A stretch of 64,000 nt of DNA from Galaxea fascicularis (GCA_948470475.1 OX419337.1:27948872-28012871), one strand, 5' to 3'; shown: positions 10,377 through 24,300, counted from the first letter of the stretch. Notes: generated from the sequence alone by a model not told the origin. Program-made: numbers and translations.

Positions 10377-13051
10377 TGGTACTAACAAGGCGCGTGAAAG
10401 TGTGCCAGTTGGGTACAGTTTTCCGCCAGCCGTCTTCACACCTGGTTTCCAATAGCATCGTGGGATAATTTGATAAGCCTTATTAATTTGAAACCCAAGA
10501 TTGGGGAACGCTTCATTTAGAGACGAAGACGTCAAGCTTACCTTTCACAATGAATAGAGTGTTTTTACTCATGTCACTTTCAGCCATATCAATTTACTGA
10601 AATGCATAAAAATAGAATGCAATTCCCAGAGGTTTAATTTGGGACACCAACATGGCCGCCGTGACGACATGTGAAAACACTCCGTAGTTTGAATAGCAAA
10701 GATGTTATTTCACTTCACACTGCTTTGTATTCAAACGTTTTGATGTCATCCGTGTGTCGTGTACACACGAACTGACAAATGTTTTTCATATAATCAGCTG
10801 CTTTATGTATGTATTTTGATTGGTTCTTTTGATCATCTGGAGGACAGACGCACAGATGACGTCATGCATCACTACAAACTTTTTGTTAAAATGGCGAAAG
10901 TTTTGAAAATTTAGAGGACATTTCACCAAATTGGAAAAACAGCGCGTTTCTTTGTAGAAATTGACTTAAACAAAATACTCGAGCAGTCTCAGTCGAGGGC
11001 CACTATTAAACGAAACATAAAATGCTTCAGTTATTATATAAGACGAATAAACTCCATGTTGCCGTGCGTACGTCAAAACTTTAATCGCAAACTCGTCTTG
11101 ACCAATGAAAACGCGGACTTCACACAGCCTCTATTGCATAATAGGCAATCACAAGTAAGAGAATGATGTACGAAAACGACATGTACTGCGCAGTCGCACG
11201 CACCCTTGACCACAGGTCACAATGAGATAGGAATAGTATAGCAGAGGGGAGGGTGGTCTGTTTCTCCCCTTAGTAGTTTGACGTGGAATATTGTACTTCT
11301 TTGATGAAGGGTATTTTTCGCACTTTTCAGGGTTTTTTTTTTCAACATTTTATTTAATTACATACCAACTGAAATCCCTATATAACTTACATAATATTTA
11401 CATGATACTTACATTACGACATGTTTCAACTTACATCACGATACTAGCATACCATACCTACATACCACAGGTTACGTCACGTACGATGCAGTTAATTTTT
11501 GTAATTCTTCAGGACTTCCTTAGGACTGTGTAGGGAAACGACAAGCATTTTTAGTTTTTATCTATACTCAGTATTTATCCTCTTTTCCGGTTTAATTTTT
11601 TAACCTTAGCTTTTATAACAGATAACTGGCTTACATATTAGATATGCACACCAACACTCATGTCAAAATGATTTGTTGTAGTTCGTTTCGATTTTTTTTA
11701 TTACGACTACCTGTTTGCTTATTTAGTTGCGTAGAGTGTGCACCAGGGGAAAACCAGAACAAACAAGTAAAATAAGATTGTTTGAATAAATAGTGTGGTG
11801 TTTTCTACAAACTTGACTTAATTTTTACTGAGTATGCGCCGGCAACCTCTCAGAACCCTTACTTTTTCTGCGATCAATTATAGCCCCCGTCCGCATTTTT
11901 TCAACTCTACTGAAAATGCAACTCGATTACAGTCAATCCAGTCATAAAAACGCCACTCCATCCAGCGGCACATGTCTTTTACAAGGAAGTTTCTCTTGGG
12001 GGCAATCTTCAACGTCATTTCATAGTTCTACTGAGACGGAGATTAACAAGAGTCTCAAATACTCATTTGAAGAGCATTTTGTTTACAAAGCGAATTCCTA
12101 TCACTAGATATCTTTATTCCGCACCCGAAAAAAGCTTAATACATCTGAAATTGCCCATTCCTTGCAGGTAAAGATCGTTTTTTAACTATGCCACACAGCA
12201 TTCAAATGTCTGGCGGGGTGGAAGTTCGTTAAGGTACCAGACTGATCCAGTTAACTTTTCTTAGGCATCAAAAAGCCAAAGAATTTTCAAGCCTGTTCCA
12301 ATAGGAAGCGCTACTAATTAAGTCTAATTAAATCTAAGTAGCGCATGGCTCACTATTGGTATCAATTTTCGCGTTCATCTCCAGAAATTAAGGAATTTTT
12401 AATATTTCGTCGTCATATGTACTGGAGCTTGTTTGGAGGAGTGAATGTTTTTCATTAATAATTAAGTATTAATTAAGTATTCAAAAGTTCCAACTCTTTT
12501 TACATCTCTTCTTGTATAGTTACCTTGCCTGTCTCTAAGGAAACTCTCCAGTCAACGTTAACTCATCTATTTGATCTCTCTTGCTTTCAATTGTGATACC
12601 TAACGAGAGTTTCTCAGGTAAGAACCATATAAAAAGAATCATATAACTTAAGAAACTGGCTATCCTTAAAACATTTCCTTTGCCGAATTCGATAAAAGCA
12701 GAATGTTAATAATCACATACCAGTAACACAACTAAATTAATCACCGTCTTTTTTGTTGTTCAGTCCTTAGTGACTATAATGATACTAAGTAAATTTCACC
12801 TGAAACTCAATCCACCAAAGTTTGTGAAACTCAGTTATCAGAAGAACACGGACAGAAAACGTAACTGAACTGAGGTGAAGTTTCCACTATGTGTTTTGGC
12901 TATCATGATTATAAATAGTAGCGATTAATAATAAATACAGGCCGATAATTAACTATGCAGAGAAAAAACTGCAAGAAATTGTGAGAGGGTTGTATTTTTC
13001 CGGTGCGTAAAGTTCATATTTTGATTAGTATATTTTTCTGTCCCAGTCGTT
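10377..13051. other. intergenic, nothing recognised
   Basis: AT-rich sequence with only short frames (11291-11533, 11916-12107) that show no motif. No RNA gene or clear transposon ends were seen. Confidence 0.4.
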
Positions 13052-13162
13052 GTGTTCCAAAGAGCAAATAAGAATATCTTCACTCTTTATTTTTCAAGTA
13101 AAGTCTTTGTCTGTGTCTTTATTTGTACTAAGGGATTAAAATGGCGGACGCCTCAAACTGCC

Positions 13163-13474
13163 ATGGCAACTGGCTATTCTCCGGTCCAGACGGCATCAAG
13201 CCGTTCTCCCGTTACAGGTCGTTACAAGTTGCTTGACCCAGGTTACGTTGGTCACACAACCTATTCACTTGAGAGAGCCAGTGACGTCAAACACATGTGG
13301 CGTGCTCCGTGGTGGACTGCAAATATTCCCGCCAAAAGTGGCTGGATTGGTGCTGTTGGCTGGAACACGTGGTCATATAATGACTGGCGGCTGTTGAAAA
13401 GCGGACATCAAATCAGAGGTGGTCCATTCCGCGCCGCTGCTGTGTATCGGATCCTCAATAAAGGAGTTCATTGA
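13163..13474 (+). CDS. small Trp/aromatic-rich protein, intronless, unknown function
   Basis: A 103-residue protein in one exon, with an AATAAA at 13560-13565, 86 bp after the stop codon, so it looks like an intact expressed unit. I do not recognise the family. The sequence is basic, lacks a signal peptide or membrane segment, and is rich in Trp, Tyr and Gly: GRYKLLDPGYVGHTTYS, then HMWRAPWWTANIP, GWIGAVGWNTWSYNDWR and a C-terminal FRAAAVYRILNKG. Short proteins with spaced Trp/Pro/Gly motifs are common among axonemal and microtubule-associated proteins, but that is only a stylistic resemblance. The frame is open back to 13052 without an ATG. The start at 13163 is chosen because it is the first in-frame ATG. 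An out-of-frame ATG at 13141 (AAAATGGCGGACG) opens a 31-codon upstream frame that could affect translation. Confidence 0.55.
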   Translation: MATGYSPVQTASSRSPVTGRYKLLDPGYVGHTTYSLERASDVKHMWRAPWWTANIPAKSGWIGAVGWNTWSYNDWRLLKSGHQIRGGPFRAAAVYRILNKGVH

Positions 13475-13559
13475 GCACAAATTTTGAGACTGACAGATGT
13501 AACTAAGGAAAGTGTAAAGGACCACAGTCGAGCTTACTTCACTACATCTAAGCAGTGTG

Positions 13560-13565
13560 AATAAA
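13560..13565 (+). terminator. poly(A) signal AATAAA
   Basis: Canonical hexamer 86 bp downstream of the stop codon of the small gene ending at 13474. Confidence 0.6.
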
Positions 13566-13631
13566 AACCAGCACATAAACATTGATTTGATAACGCTTAA
13601 GTTCTTAATTCTTATCAATCCATCTAATATG

Positions 13632-13668
13632 TTAGGATAGGATAGGATAGGATAGGATAGGATAACTT
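13632..13668. repeat. (GGATA)n tail-like microsatellite
   Basis: About six GGATA units followed by ACTTTATTCATAC. Read on the minus strand it looks like the 3' end and pentameric tail of a retroelement (ATAAAGT(TATCC)n). Confidence 0.6.
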
Positions 13669-13744
13669 TATTCATACACGGTAAACTCATGTTAAACGTT
13701 CAACGATATTTGATGGATGATTTTTAATGGCCATTATCACTGAC

Positions 13745-13852
13745 ATAAAGCTATCGCCATTACTGTCACTGTCATCATCACCATCACCATCACGGTGACG
13801 ATCACGGTCACGATCACGGTCACGGTCACCGTCACCGTCACCGTCACCTCCT
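13745..13852. repeat. GTCACC/GATCAC microsatellite
   Basis: Hexameric and trimeric reiteration of CATCAC, GATCACGGTCAC and CGTCAC. It produces a spurious Val-Thr-repeat frame on the minus strand. Confidence 0.8.
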
Positions 13853-14009
13853 TATCAATGACTGCTAAGTTTGCGTTGTGAACTCTTAAATTCGCAGGAT
13901 CAGTTATTCTCCTAGCTGGTAATGTGCCGTTGGGATCTGAATATGGCGGGAAACTGGCATTTTTCTCTCGTTTTCTCCGCCCCCCCCCCCTTTTACGCCT
14001 GCCGCGCAT

Positions 14010-15343
14010 GCTGATGCTTGAAGAAACGAGCGTGCTGCCGTGGTAATGCGTAATTCGTACCGGTATGATCAGTGATTGGATAGTAGAAACGAAATTGGTT
14101 TTACACGTGATATCTCAGTAACCCAGGCAGACAACTGATTTTAAAAGTTGCACTCGTATTTAAGTCGTGAGTAAATTGCCGTGATAGTTATGAACCACCG
14201 TAACGGCCGCTTAAAAAACAAATATTACTGTGGGATTGGCCCTTAATCCACTTAAGAACTTAGTAACCACGCTTGTATTATAAGAGACTAGATTTCAGTA
14301 GACACTCGCCGGCTCTGTAACATCTTGGTTATTAAACTCGTGTATGATACTCCTCTGCAGTCTACTCATTGTCGGCTCCATAACAACACAATTACTTGAA
14401 GCAGCTCGGTGCCTAGCGATGACCCTTGATTATACAATACAAAATACAATAGACTTTGTTTTAAGAGTGTAAATTATCGAAGTAAATTATATTAAACACA
14501 GCATCGCAACCCGAAGAAAAAGGAATACCGTTTTTAGTAGTTCTGCTTTTTCAAGAAATTTTCCATTGGAATCACAGAAAGAGTCGTTTACCTTCTTCGC
14601 ATTATCTTATTTAGCGAACCGATCTCTTTTGGGTGAGTTTCTCTGTCCTGCACAGAAGTCACTTTGTGTCACAAGGAGACTGGGGAGAGGGGAAAGGAGC
14701 GCGAGCGGGGGGGGGGGTGCTGGGAAAGGAAAGTTTACTTCTTCCTATCGAGGAGCCTCTGCGGAAGAGAGAGGATGGGTTCTGAGTTTCTAGAAGGACT
14801 CTCAGAACCCTTCAACACTTCCTTACATATCCCGTGACCTGTAGCTTGTAGAACGGGAACCAGTTCAGGGACCGGCATTTTTTTTTTTAAATGGCCCTCC
14901 TCTAAGTGAGGGTAAAAAATAGTGATCCTCCCCCCAAATATGGTAGCCCCCCCCCCCCCCCCCCCCCCGCTAAATAATGACCGGTCCCTTAGTGCCTGTG
15001 CATAAGGGCAACAAGTGTGGAACAGAGAAAAGACTGTAATTTGCTTTGAGAGTTGCCCCTTTTGCTGTTGCTCCAGCCAGCAGTTCTCCGTGCTCGGCTG
15101 TTTGTCACACTATACTAGCAGACACACGTCACGTTACTATTTCGTGACTCGAGAACGAAAGTTGTCAGCGGTTGATAAGATGTGGTGAAATCGATGCATC
15201 AGTCTTCCACGTGCAAAATTCACAAAGCAATTTCCTCCTTTTACATGCTGTTTTACTTGGCTGTAATGCCAAGAGAACTAATTTTAAACTGGATATAGGT
15301 TATTAACTTATTTCGATTCGGAAAAGAGACGAATTCCTGTAAA
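14010..15343. other. 5' flank of the La gene with homopolymer tracts
   Basis: No gene recognised. It contains a G tract near 14707-14717, a T tract near 14879, and a 22-base C tract at 14947-14968 that may be an assembly weak point. The last few hundred bases should contain the La promoter and 5' UTR, but no TATA box stands out. Confidence 0.4.
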
Positions 15344-18300
15344 ATGGCTGCAAACGATGACACAAATGGACACACGGAAGTTCCTTCGGATCTCGAGAAG
15401 AAGATAATCAGACAAATCGAGGTAAACTAACGTGTTTCTTGTCTTTAAAACTTTACCTCTTTCGTGAGAATTCATTAATTTTCCAGTTAAAAAACATGAC
15501 AGCGCCGAACATTAGTTACCTAAAAGTACTGTGAACTTAAGTTTAATAATGAAACAGCGTTACAATTTTGTCACACTGCATACAGTACAACTGCTGTGTA
15601 TAGCTAGCTATAATGGTATGCTTTCGAGTACCGCATATACCGTGGAATTTCATACGAGTCACTTGTATTTTCTTCGTATGTGCACTCGAGCCTTTAGGCG
15701 AGTGTGCAAGCATGGAATGTATTCCATGGTACAGTTTATCTCGAGAAAGCTTTGCACAACTACACTGTATTTTATACGTTTGGTTTTCCTGCATTCTGAT
15801 TGGCTTTATTTTCTATGGCATGGTATAAAAGATCAATACTCCACATTAATTTAATGGTGAAAGTGAGGCTTTCAGTGCATCATCCTGCAACTTGAATAAG
15901 CACCACCTGAACGAAGCGCCACATCAGAGTCACAAAAAATCTATCAAACTCTGCGGTGCTTAAAAAGAAAAGAAAATAGACTGTGAGACATACAGAAATT
16001 TTTTAAGCTGCTTACTTAATCACAAAGATTTGGAAACTGCTGGCCGGTTGGCTCAGTTGGTAGAGCATTTGACTACCATGCGGGAGGTTACAGGTTGAAA
16101 CTTGGTTCAACACTCGGGTTCTTTAAAATTAACTGAGGAGAAAGACTGCCTTTGTAATGACATCTGCAAATGGTTAGACTTTCCAGTTTTAGATAACGAT
16201 AAGGATTTACGATGATTTGGATGATAAGATTGATGTTGAGAACTACATGATTGTAAGTTACTGTAGCTGTTATGCATTCATAGTTTTGCACAAACATGAT
16301 GCATTATTTTCATGTTTTCTGAGTGCTGGTATCACAGTTAATGTTTTTTAAGAAATGAAGGAATGATGGTTTGTAAAACCTGCCATTGATGCATAGAACT
16401 AAGATAAAAATGTTTCTTGTTGTCAGAGTTGTTTAGATCATTCAATATTTAGAAGATTTAATTTTTTACTTTCTCTTCTGTATTGATCACATACTTTTTC
16501 TCACAACCTTTATGTTTGGTTGAGCAGTGTTACTATATGGAGAAATTAAACATTGGTCACTCTTAAGGTTAAAGGTTTAAATGCCAAATAAATCCCTCTG
16601 ACACTTGATAGGAGAATCTGTTGAAACTATTCATCTTTGGGGATCATTTTGTATATTCTTCTGCCCAGTGTGCATGATCTTATGTTGAATTGCAAGGCGA
16701 ATTTACAGTTAGAACTTTGAGAGCTAAATGGTTATTCTTATCATCTCTTGGTTTGTTAAATATTGCAGTTTTACTTCGGAGACAAGAATCTTCCCAGGGA
16801 TAAGTTTTTGAGGCAGAAAGCTGACGAAGACGAGGGATGTATCCTTTGATGAATTTTATTAATGTTATGAACTTGTCATACAGTCAAATAACAAGAAACC
16901 ACTTGAAAAACAAATGGAAAACCTGCTGTGGGGGTTATGGTAATGGTATTTTCTGGGTCCATGCATAGAATTGCATGAAAGGAATAAATTGATGAACATT
17001 ATCATTACATACATATTGTCATTATTTCTTAACATAGATCATAATAATTTCCAGGGGTCACTCTTGACTGTCTAGCAACATTCAACAGGCTCAAGGTGAG
17101 AATCCTTTTGATAAATTAAGTTATGAGAAAACATGTAGAGATCAAAATCGTCTTTTTAAGTGAAAGGAAAGCGTGATTGCAGGATTGAGCTGATTTATCA
17201 ACTGGAGCATGTAATAGTCATATTTCCTAGTACTTACATATGACAAGTACTTACATGTAACAAGAATACTTTTAATAAATAACCCAAGAACATCATTCAT
17301 TAGAATCATTCTTCAAATTGAGAATGTGGCTAAACTTCTAGACATCCCTATCAAAGGAGTGGAACATTCATTTTTTCCTACAAATATCTTACATACAAAT
17401 ACAACACCAAAAAATTACACAATTTTTTACTCATTATCATTTCTTCCCCACCAAGTGGTGCCTAGGGCACCTACATTTATAAGAGGTGTTCATGACCCAT
17501 AGAGGATTTTAAAGACAGGTGATCCACCCATCACTGTCTGATTCACCTACAGCACTCTTTTGAATCAGTTTATGGGTTCTTTGTCCCCTTCAAGTCTTAC
17601 ATGAGAAGCTGAGGAAGAGATTAGGCCAATGGCTTAGCAATTCACTGTCCAATGATGTGGTCATTTGAACTGAAGCAGATGTTGAGCATATAGCCAGCAT
17701 GATCTCACTTGATCCCACTCAAAGGTTCTACATGTATGCTCTACCAACTCAGCCAACTGGGTGTGGGCACTGATTAGCTCCTTTTTTTTTTAAATCTATG
17801 CAAGTGCTTTTGGAAGTGAAAATTGTCCATTTAACATTCTGGTTTTTAGTCTTTGTCAACAGATACAGATGTCATTGCAAAGGCTCTCAAGAAATCAGAT
17901 AGCGGACTGGTTGAGGTACTCTTATTTGTTAACTAAAGAGAGACTAGTGAGTTACAATCGTGCCTCCCATAAGTGATCACTCAAGTCAAAGGGACAAGCA
18001 CCAGTGGTCGCTTATGGGAGGTGGTTGCTTACATGTACAAGAGATCAGGCCACCGGGAATAATAGTTTACTGTGTACTCTGATTTCTGGAGGAAACAAGA
18101 AATCGCTCTCTTGGCTGAAAACAAAGACAATTCAAGGAAGGTTGATGCAAAAGATAAAAATCTTCAGATCCCGATAGGTTGGCATTTTCATCTTTGAGAG
18201 TACTTGAATTCCAACTTGAAATCAGATGTACAAACATGTATAGTTTGATCGAACTTGTTGCCTTTCTTGCCTTTCCCTTGTGTGAGAAATTGTTCTGCGA

Positions 18301-21300
18301 TAATTGAGTTTAACTGATTCGTGACTAGTGATCGCCGTGTTGACAGACAAATTAGTCGTTGCGCAATGACAAACACAACTATCATATGACATTTTTTAAG
18401 GTGTGGAAAATCTGTGATTCCAGTGAGAGAAGTGAGAGATCTATGAGCAGTGTGATTTGAGCGAGAGTACAGTTGTAACGAAGAAAACCTAACTTGGAAA
18501 GTAATAAACCGTGAAGTGTCGGAACCTAGCGGACTCGTTGGTCTCATTTCCGATACTTGAAAACAAATTTAATACTTCCTTTAAAGTGTACAGTATGTTG
18601 ATTATTTATTTTTACACTGTAGGTCAGTGAAGATAATAAAAAGGTCAGACGAGTAACATCCAAACCCCTCCCAGAGGACACAGTTGAAGCAAGGCAAGAG
18701 AGTAAAGGGAGGACAGTCTACTGTGTGAGTAGACTAGATTTGAAAATACCTACAGTGTAAAATGCACTGTAATGACTAGATTTGAAAATACCTACAGTGT
18801 AAAATGCACTGTAAATCAGCAGTCAAAGCTAAAACAGCAAGTGTTTGACAGACTGTATGTACAAGCCTTCTGGCAGAGTTGGTAGCGGTTTCAATGAAAG
18901 GTCTTGGTGCCAAACAAGAGGGCAAGAAATGATTTGGCCTTAAAATCTAAATATCTTAAAGATTTGCTTTCCTTTTACCTTTATAGTTCATTGGCTATCT
19001 TGTTGGGAAAGCAGGTCTAAGTTATACCAGTAATATTACAATATTTAGAAGGTCTGAATGCATAGAGGTTGAACTAAAGTTTAAGCATGATTGACTTCTG
19101 AAATTTACCAAAAGAACATGATTACTGCCTTTTCCAATATTATTCCTGAATTTTTCTCATACAGCATGCCTTAAATAACTTCAAATCTCTTGGCACTCAC
19201 TTACATAATTTTTAATTTATCAATAACAATAATTACTATAATTGTATATTAATACGCAGAAAGGTTTTCCAAAAGATATGAACATTGATCAACTGGAGGA
19301 GTTCTTCGCAGACAAAGGAAAGGTAGCTAACTATAGTAATTCCAGTTTTTTATGTTAATATTTACTGTCCGAGGCCTTTGCGCACTCTCATTCTGAACGT
19401 AGTTTAACAGAGAGCAGAGTGTTGCTTCTGGTGAATAAGCCTACCTGTGAGAAGCGGGCCACCGCTGAGAGGTCAAATTTCGCGGAAATGACCGAGGCCT
19501 TTGCGATCGAAATCGGAAGGAGAGAACGGTGACAACACGAGTGAAGGATGAGAGAATGCGCCAACCGGTTAGCAGAAGTTATTATTCGCAAAGTAGCGTT
19601 TCGTAAAGTAGCGTTTCGCAAAGTACCATTTCACAAAGTACCGTTTCGCAAAGTACCGTTTCGCAAAGTACCATTTCGTTTCGTTTCGTTTCGCAAAGTA
19701 CCATAAGCCCCAAGTAACAACATACAGTAAATGCAAGAGGTACATTTTGATAGGCCAGTGGTCCAAAATACCATTAAAATACGGAGTTCCTCTAGATTAC
19801 TCAAGTCAGAATAAAACTTTCTCAATGTTTTTGTGAAACATTCAGTAGTTTGTTAACCATTTCTGTAGCACTACAGATTTGTTCATGACAATATTCATGT
19901 AATGAACTTAAAGAATTTGTCATTACTTGCTTGTATAACCTTAACTTGTTCAGCAATGCACTGAAATGGGACTTCTATACATAATTGGCGAGTCCAAGGT
20001 TTATTACGGGTAGTTATGTCTTTATTGTTGAGAAGTCCAATCTGTGTTTTATTCAATGACTGCAAGTATAAATCTTACAGCATTTTTGACATTACTAATG
20101 CTGTTGTTAATGTTCCTGTTGTTCACAGAGATATTACATTGCACTCTCTCACTGAAAAAACACTTTATGCAGACACCATCATCCCCAGCAAAATCATTTT
20201 ATACCCTTATCTTCAGGAAAAGAAAGTACTCCAGTTTTTCTGTTTGTACCAGCAGCAAAAAATAAATATGATACAAATAAATGAAGCTTATACATAACAA
20301 ATGGTGTCTAGAATAACCACTGGGCTATAGAGAATACTAAATATACTGTTCTTCTCAATATGGGTAGGTTGATCAAAAACAGCAAAACGCATGCTTTCTG
20401 CCAACAAAAAATATTTGACAACCTGTCTTAATACTGTTCTTCTCAATGTTTGAAGGTAACATTTATTTTCATGCGGAGAGGCTTGGGGCGTGAATTCAAG
20501 GGATCTGTGTATGCAGAATTTGCTACCCCAGAGGAAGCGAAGGCATTTGTTGCGCTAGAGTCACTAAAGTACAAAGATGAGGAGCTGATCAAGATGATGA
20601 AGTAAGGAGCTTTAAGTGATGTGAAATATACCGGTAACCACAGGTTTTTCATGATTCCTCTGCCTTAAGTGAAAATAAATGAAAGATCATCACAATGTGT
20701 AGGGTATCCTTTATTATTATATCTCTCAGTTAGTATGTGCACTGTGATTGGTCAATTTTGTGGGCCATATTCTACTGTATGGCCCACTAAATTTGAAAGT
20801 TTCCTTTCCTACGCACCTGATTAACCTTGGAGATATAATAAATATCTTACTAACCTCAGTTTCTTGGTCCGTACTGTAAGTTTGGGACAAGTTTTTTCCT
20901 GTTTACTTATGGTCCAAGCGCGGGCCATAATATCAACAGAAAAAAATGAGGATCCGTAAGAGGGATGCAATAAATAAAGCCTGAAAAAATTAAGTCAATG
21001 CCTCTTGCACTTCACAAGTGTTCTTGCACTTGGCACATTCTTTATTTGTTCAAATCCTCCACATTGAAATTTAATCATTCATTGTATGCATGACTGATCA
21101 CCACATAGAAGTCTGCTTACTATTCCTTAGCATATCCAATGTCAGTGTTGTGATTGCATTCCTTGTTTTGTTGCAGAGATGATTATTTTAAGAAAAAGGA
21201 GATAGAGAAAAAGAAGAAGGAAGAGGAGAAAGGAGGGAAACAAAAGTAAGAGTCAGGAAACTTGCAAATAAATCAGTAGTTTTAACCCTTTAAACCCCTA

Positions 21301-24300
21301 AGATCAAAATTTAAATTCTCATTTATTGCCCCCATACATTTCCAATAGAAGTAGTAGGGAGAGAATGTTAAAATATCAAGCAAATTCATCTTGTGTGATC
21401 CTGTCGTTAATTCTCATAACCACTCTGTTTTGTAAAGTGTTGATATTTACAACAAGAAATTTGATGCTGATCACTCTTAGGGTTTAAAGGGTTAATGGGA
21501 AAAACTAGTCACTACTGCTGGCAAGCTACAACTGTGTGCAACACGCATTGTGTCTTGACACTTGATTGACACTTGGTCACATAAACTGTACAGTCATGTG
21601 GTTGTAGTTTCCTGATCATCCTGTCGAATGTACTATACCTCTAAAGAGCGTATTCACATCACATCATGACAGCCATGTTGGTGTACCAAAACCAAGGAAC
21701 AGCAACCATATTGGTACACCAGGCTAACCCTCTGGGAATTGAACTTTATTTTTATGCAAATACTTTCCTTTGTTTCATTAAACCAATATGGCTGCTGGTC
21801 ACGTGAGTGAATACTCTCTATTACAGTTCTTGATTAATACATGTACTGGTATTCAAAAGACTTGTGCAAGTTTAGAACTGCCAAAAACAAATGCTCCCTG
21901 TGCATAGTATAATAGTTTAATATTCTGCTTCTTTATTATTTTGATGTTTTAGAGGAGGCAGTTCAAAGAAAGAGGAGAAAGATGAAAAGGAAGAAGTTGA
22001 AGATGGTGGTGATGAGGTGAAGTGAACTTGAAATTGTCAAGGGAATGGCCCCTTTTTATTGTGTAACCCACAGTTATTTGCTCCATACTCTGTGTGGTAC
22101 TATTTAACAATAATAAATTTTTATTATTAGACCCATGGCCCTTGAGGGCGAAGGGTCTACCGGTAGTTGTTTTAGTATCGCCCAACTAGTCGGACGGAAA
22201 GGCAGTAATAAAGTAAGCTGTTAACAAATGCAAGTTGAAGAAATATTTATTTGGTAACAAAATGAAAGGAAGTATCATGCTTGATTGCTACTCGAGGACT
22301 ATTGCTAATAGTCCTCTAGTAGCATAGCCAATCAAATTGCATTAGTCTACTAGTTGGGTGATATTAAAATGAGTAAATACATTTTAGCAGGGTCGTAACA
22401 AGGTATATTTTTTTGCCCCAAAGTTTTGATCCCTTAACCCAAAGACATGGCATTCTGATCCCTGATCCCACCAAAATTTGCTGATCTTGATCCCATGACT
22501 TGTGATCCTTGGCCTGTGATCCATGCTCCCATTTACCTCACTATGACCCCATATTTATTGGAGTGCTTCTGTTTTTTTATTTCTGTTTACTTGTTTTTCT
22601 CTGATTCTGATGTATTATTTAACAATTATTGGACGAGGTTGAGACACTGACAAATCACGATATTTTGCGAAAACCGAATTCAATAATTGTTTTAATATTT
22701 GATCAGGCGGTAAGCGTGTGCTGCTGGCAGAAATCAATTTTATATTGGTTTCCTTCTCAGTTAAATAACTCATTCTAGTGTGGTTACAGTTGTGTATGAG
22801 CAGAATATTATTTGCCGGCAACAAAAACGCATTTAGACGGTATTACGCATGAGCAGACCATTATTTGTAGGCAGTTATTTGCAGGTCATGTGATGGGCTC
22901 CTAGCCAATGAAAAGGGGGAAAAATCCATCAAATGACAATATGCTTTGATTTTGTTGTTATTTATTACAACCGCTGATATGTTGTATTTTTGTAGGAAAC
23001 TCTGAAGTATGACATTGGTTGTGTTCTGCATTTCAAAAATGTGGGAGAACAAACATCCCGTGAAGATCTCAAGGTGATTTCTTTTACAATAATACGACTT
23101 GATAGTCAAGGCTGCTATGCTGTGGAGAAAGACATCCGTTTTCTCTTTCCAATGAGCTATGGAATTCACTTCAAAGGATCCCGTGTTATTAAATTAAACA
23201 CTTCCAGTGAATTAAAACGCCTGAGAAGAAAGCTGTCCTGATGCAAGACTTATTTATGCTTTTAAAACAGAGCCTGTTTGGGGAACATGAAGAAATTGCT
23301 TGGGTAGATTTCAACAGAGGAGCTACGGAGGTTTGTATCCATTCGTCCATTGTTTCATGCAGAGATTAGCCGCCTTCTTGAACATTATACTTTACATTCC
23401 AGGGAAGAACCGGTACAGCATTATAAACAGCACTAGAGGAAAGTACTGCTTAGTAGCTTTCACTTGAATGGTCTCACTTTAGGATCTCATCCACAAACTC
23501 AAACGTTAGAACTACCTTGTACAGCATAATAAACAGCACCACAGGAAAGCACTGCTCAGTAGCTTTCATTTGAATGGTCGCACTTTAGGATTTCATCCAC
23601 AGACTCAAAAGAGAGAACCATCTTATACAGCATGATAAACAGCACCACAGGAAAGTACTGCTCAGTAGCTTTTTTTGGAATGGTCACACTTTAGGATTCC
23701 ATCCAGACTCAAAAGAGAGAACCATCTTATACAGCATAATAAACAGCACCACAGGAAAGTACTGCTCAGTAGCTTTCATTTGAATGGTCGCACTTTAGGA
23801 TTTTATCCACAGACTCAAAAGTGAGAATCACCTTGTGCAGCATAATAAACGGCACCACAGAAAAGTACTACTCAGTAGCTTTCAGTCGAATAGTCACACG
23901 TTAGGATTTCAGCCACAGACTCGAAGGTTAGAACCACCTCGCACAGCATAATAAACAGCACCACAGGGCAACTGATTAGCTTTGTTTTGGTTGGGTATCG
24001 ACCATTTCCAGTCATAACAAGTATTGGTAGCTTAGTGAACCAATCAGAATTCGAATACATGCAACCAGCGCCAAGCGCGGGAAAAGTGGTTTTGGCTTTG
24101 CTTTTTATTGGTTGAAAAAGCGGCACAAGTTGTGCTGACCAATCATAGAGCTCAGCAAGTCAAGTCCAAAGCAAGCGCGAACTCTACTTCTTTCCCTGCT
24201 CAATTGAAAATAGCTCTTTTTGCCGTAATCAACATATCACACCTTAGAATTTAACTATCTTTTAAAGGCCAACTATCTTCTAAATGCAAACCTTACCGTT

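Noticed and set aside
13737..14009. Minus-strand frame ending in a Val-Thr repeat
   Set aside because: The repeat part is a GTCACC microsatellite. The upstream part (RRITDPANLRVHNANL) might belong to a repeat family, but I cannot identify it.
16041..16115. tRNA gene candidate (GGCCGGTTGGCTCAGTTGGTAG head)
   Set aside because: The arms do not fold into a cloverleaf and the downstream body is a known SINE type.
19388..19825. Repeated RNGTL / YFAKR frames on the minus strand
   Set aside because: Translations of a 15-bp minisatellite in La intron 6.
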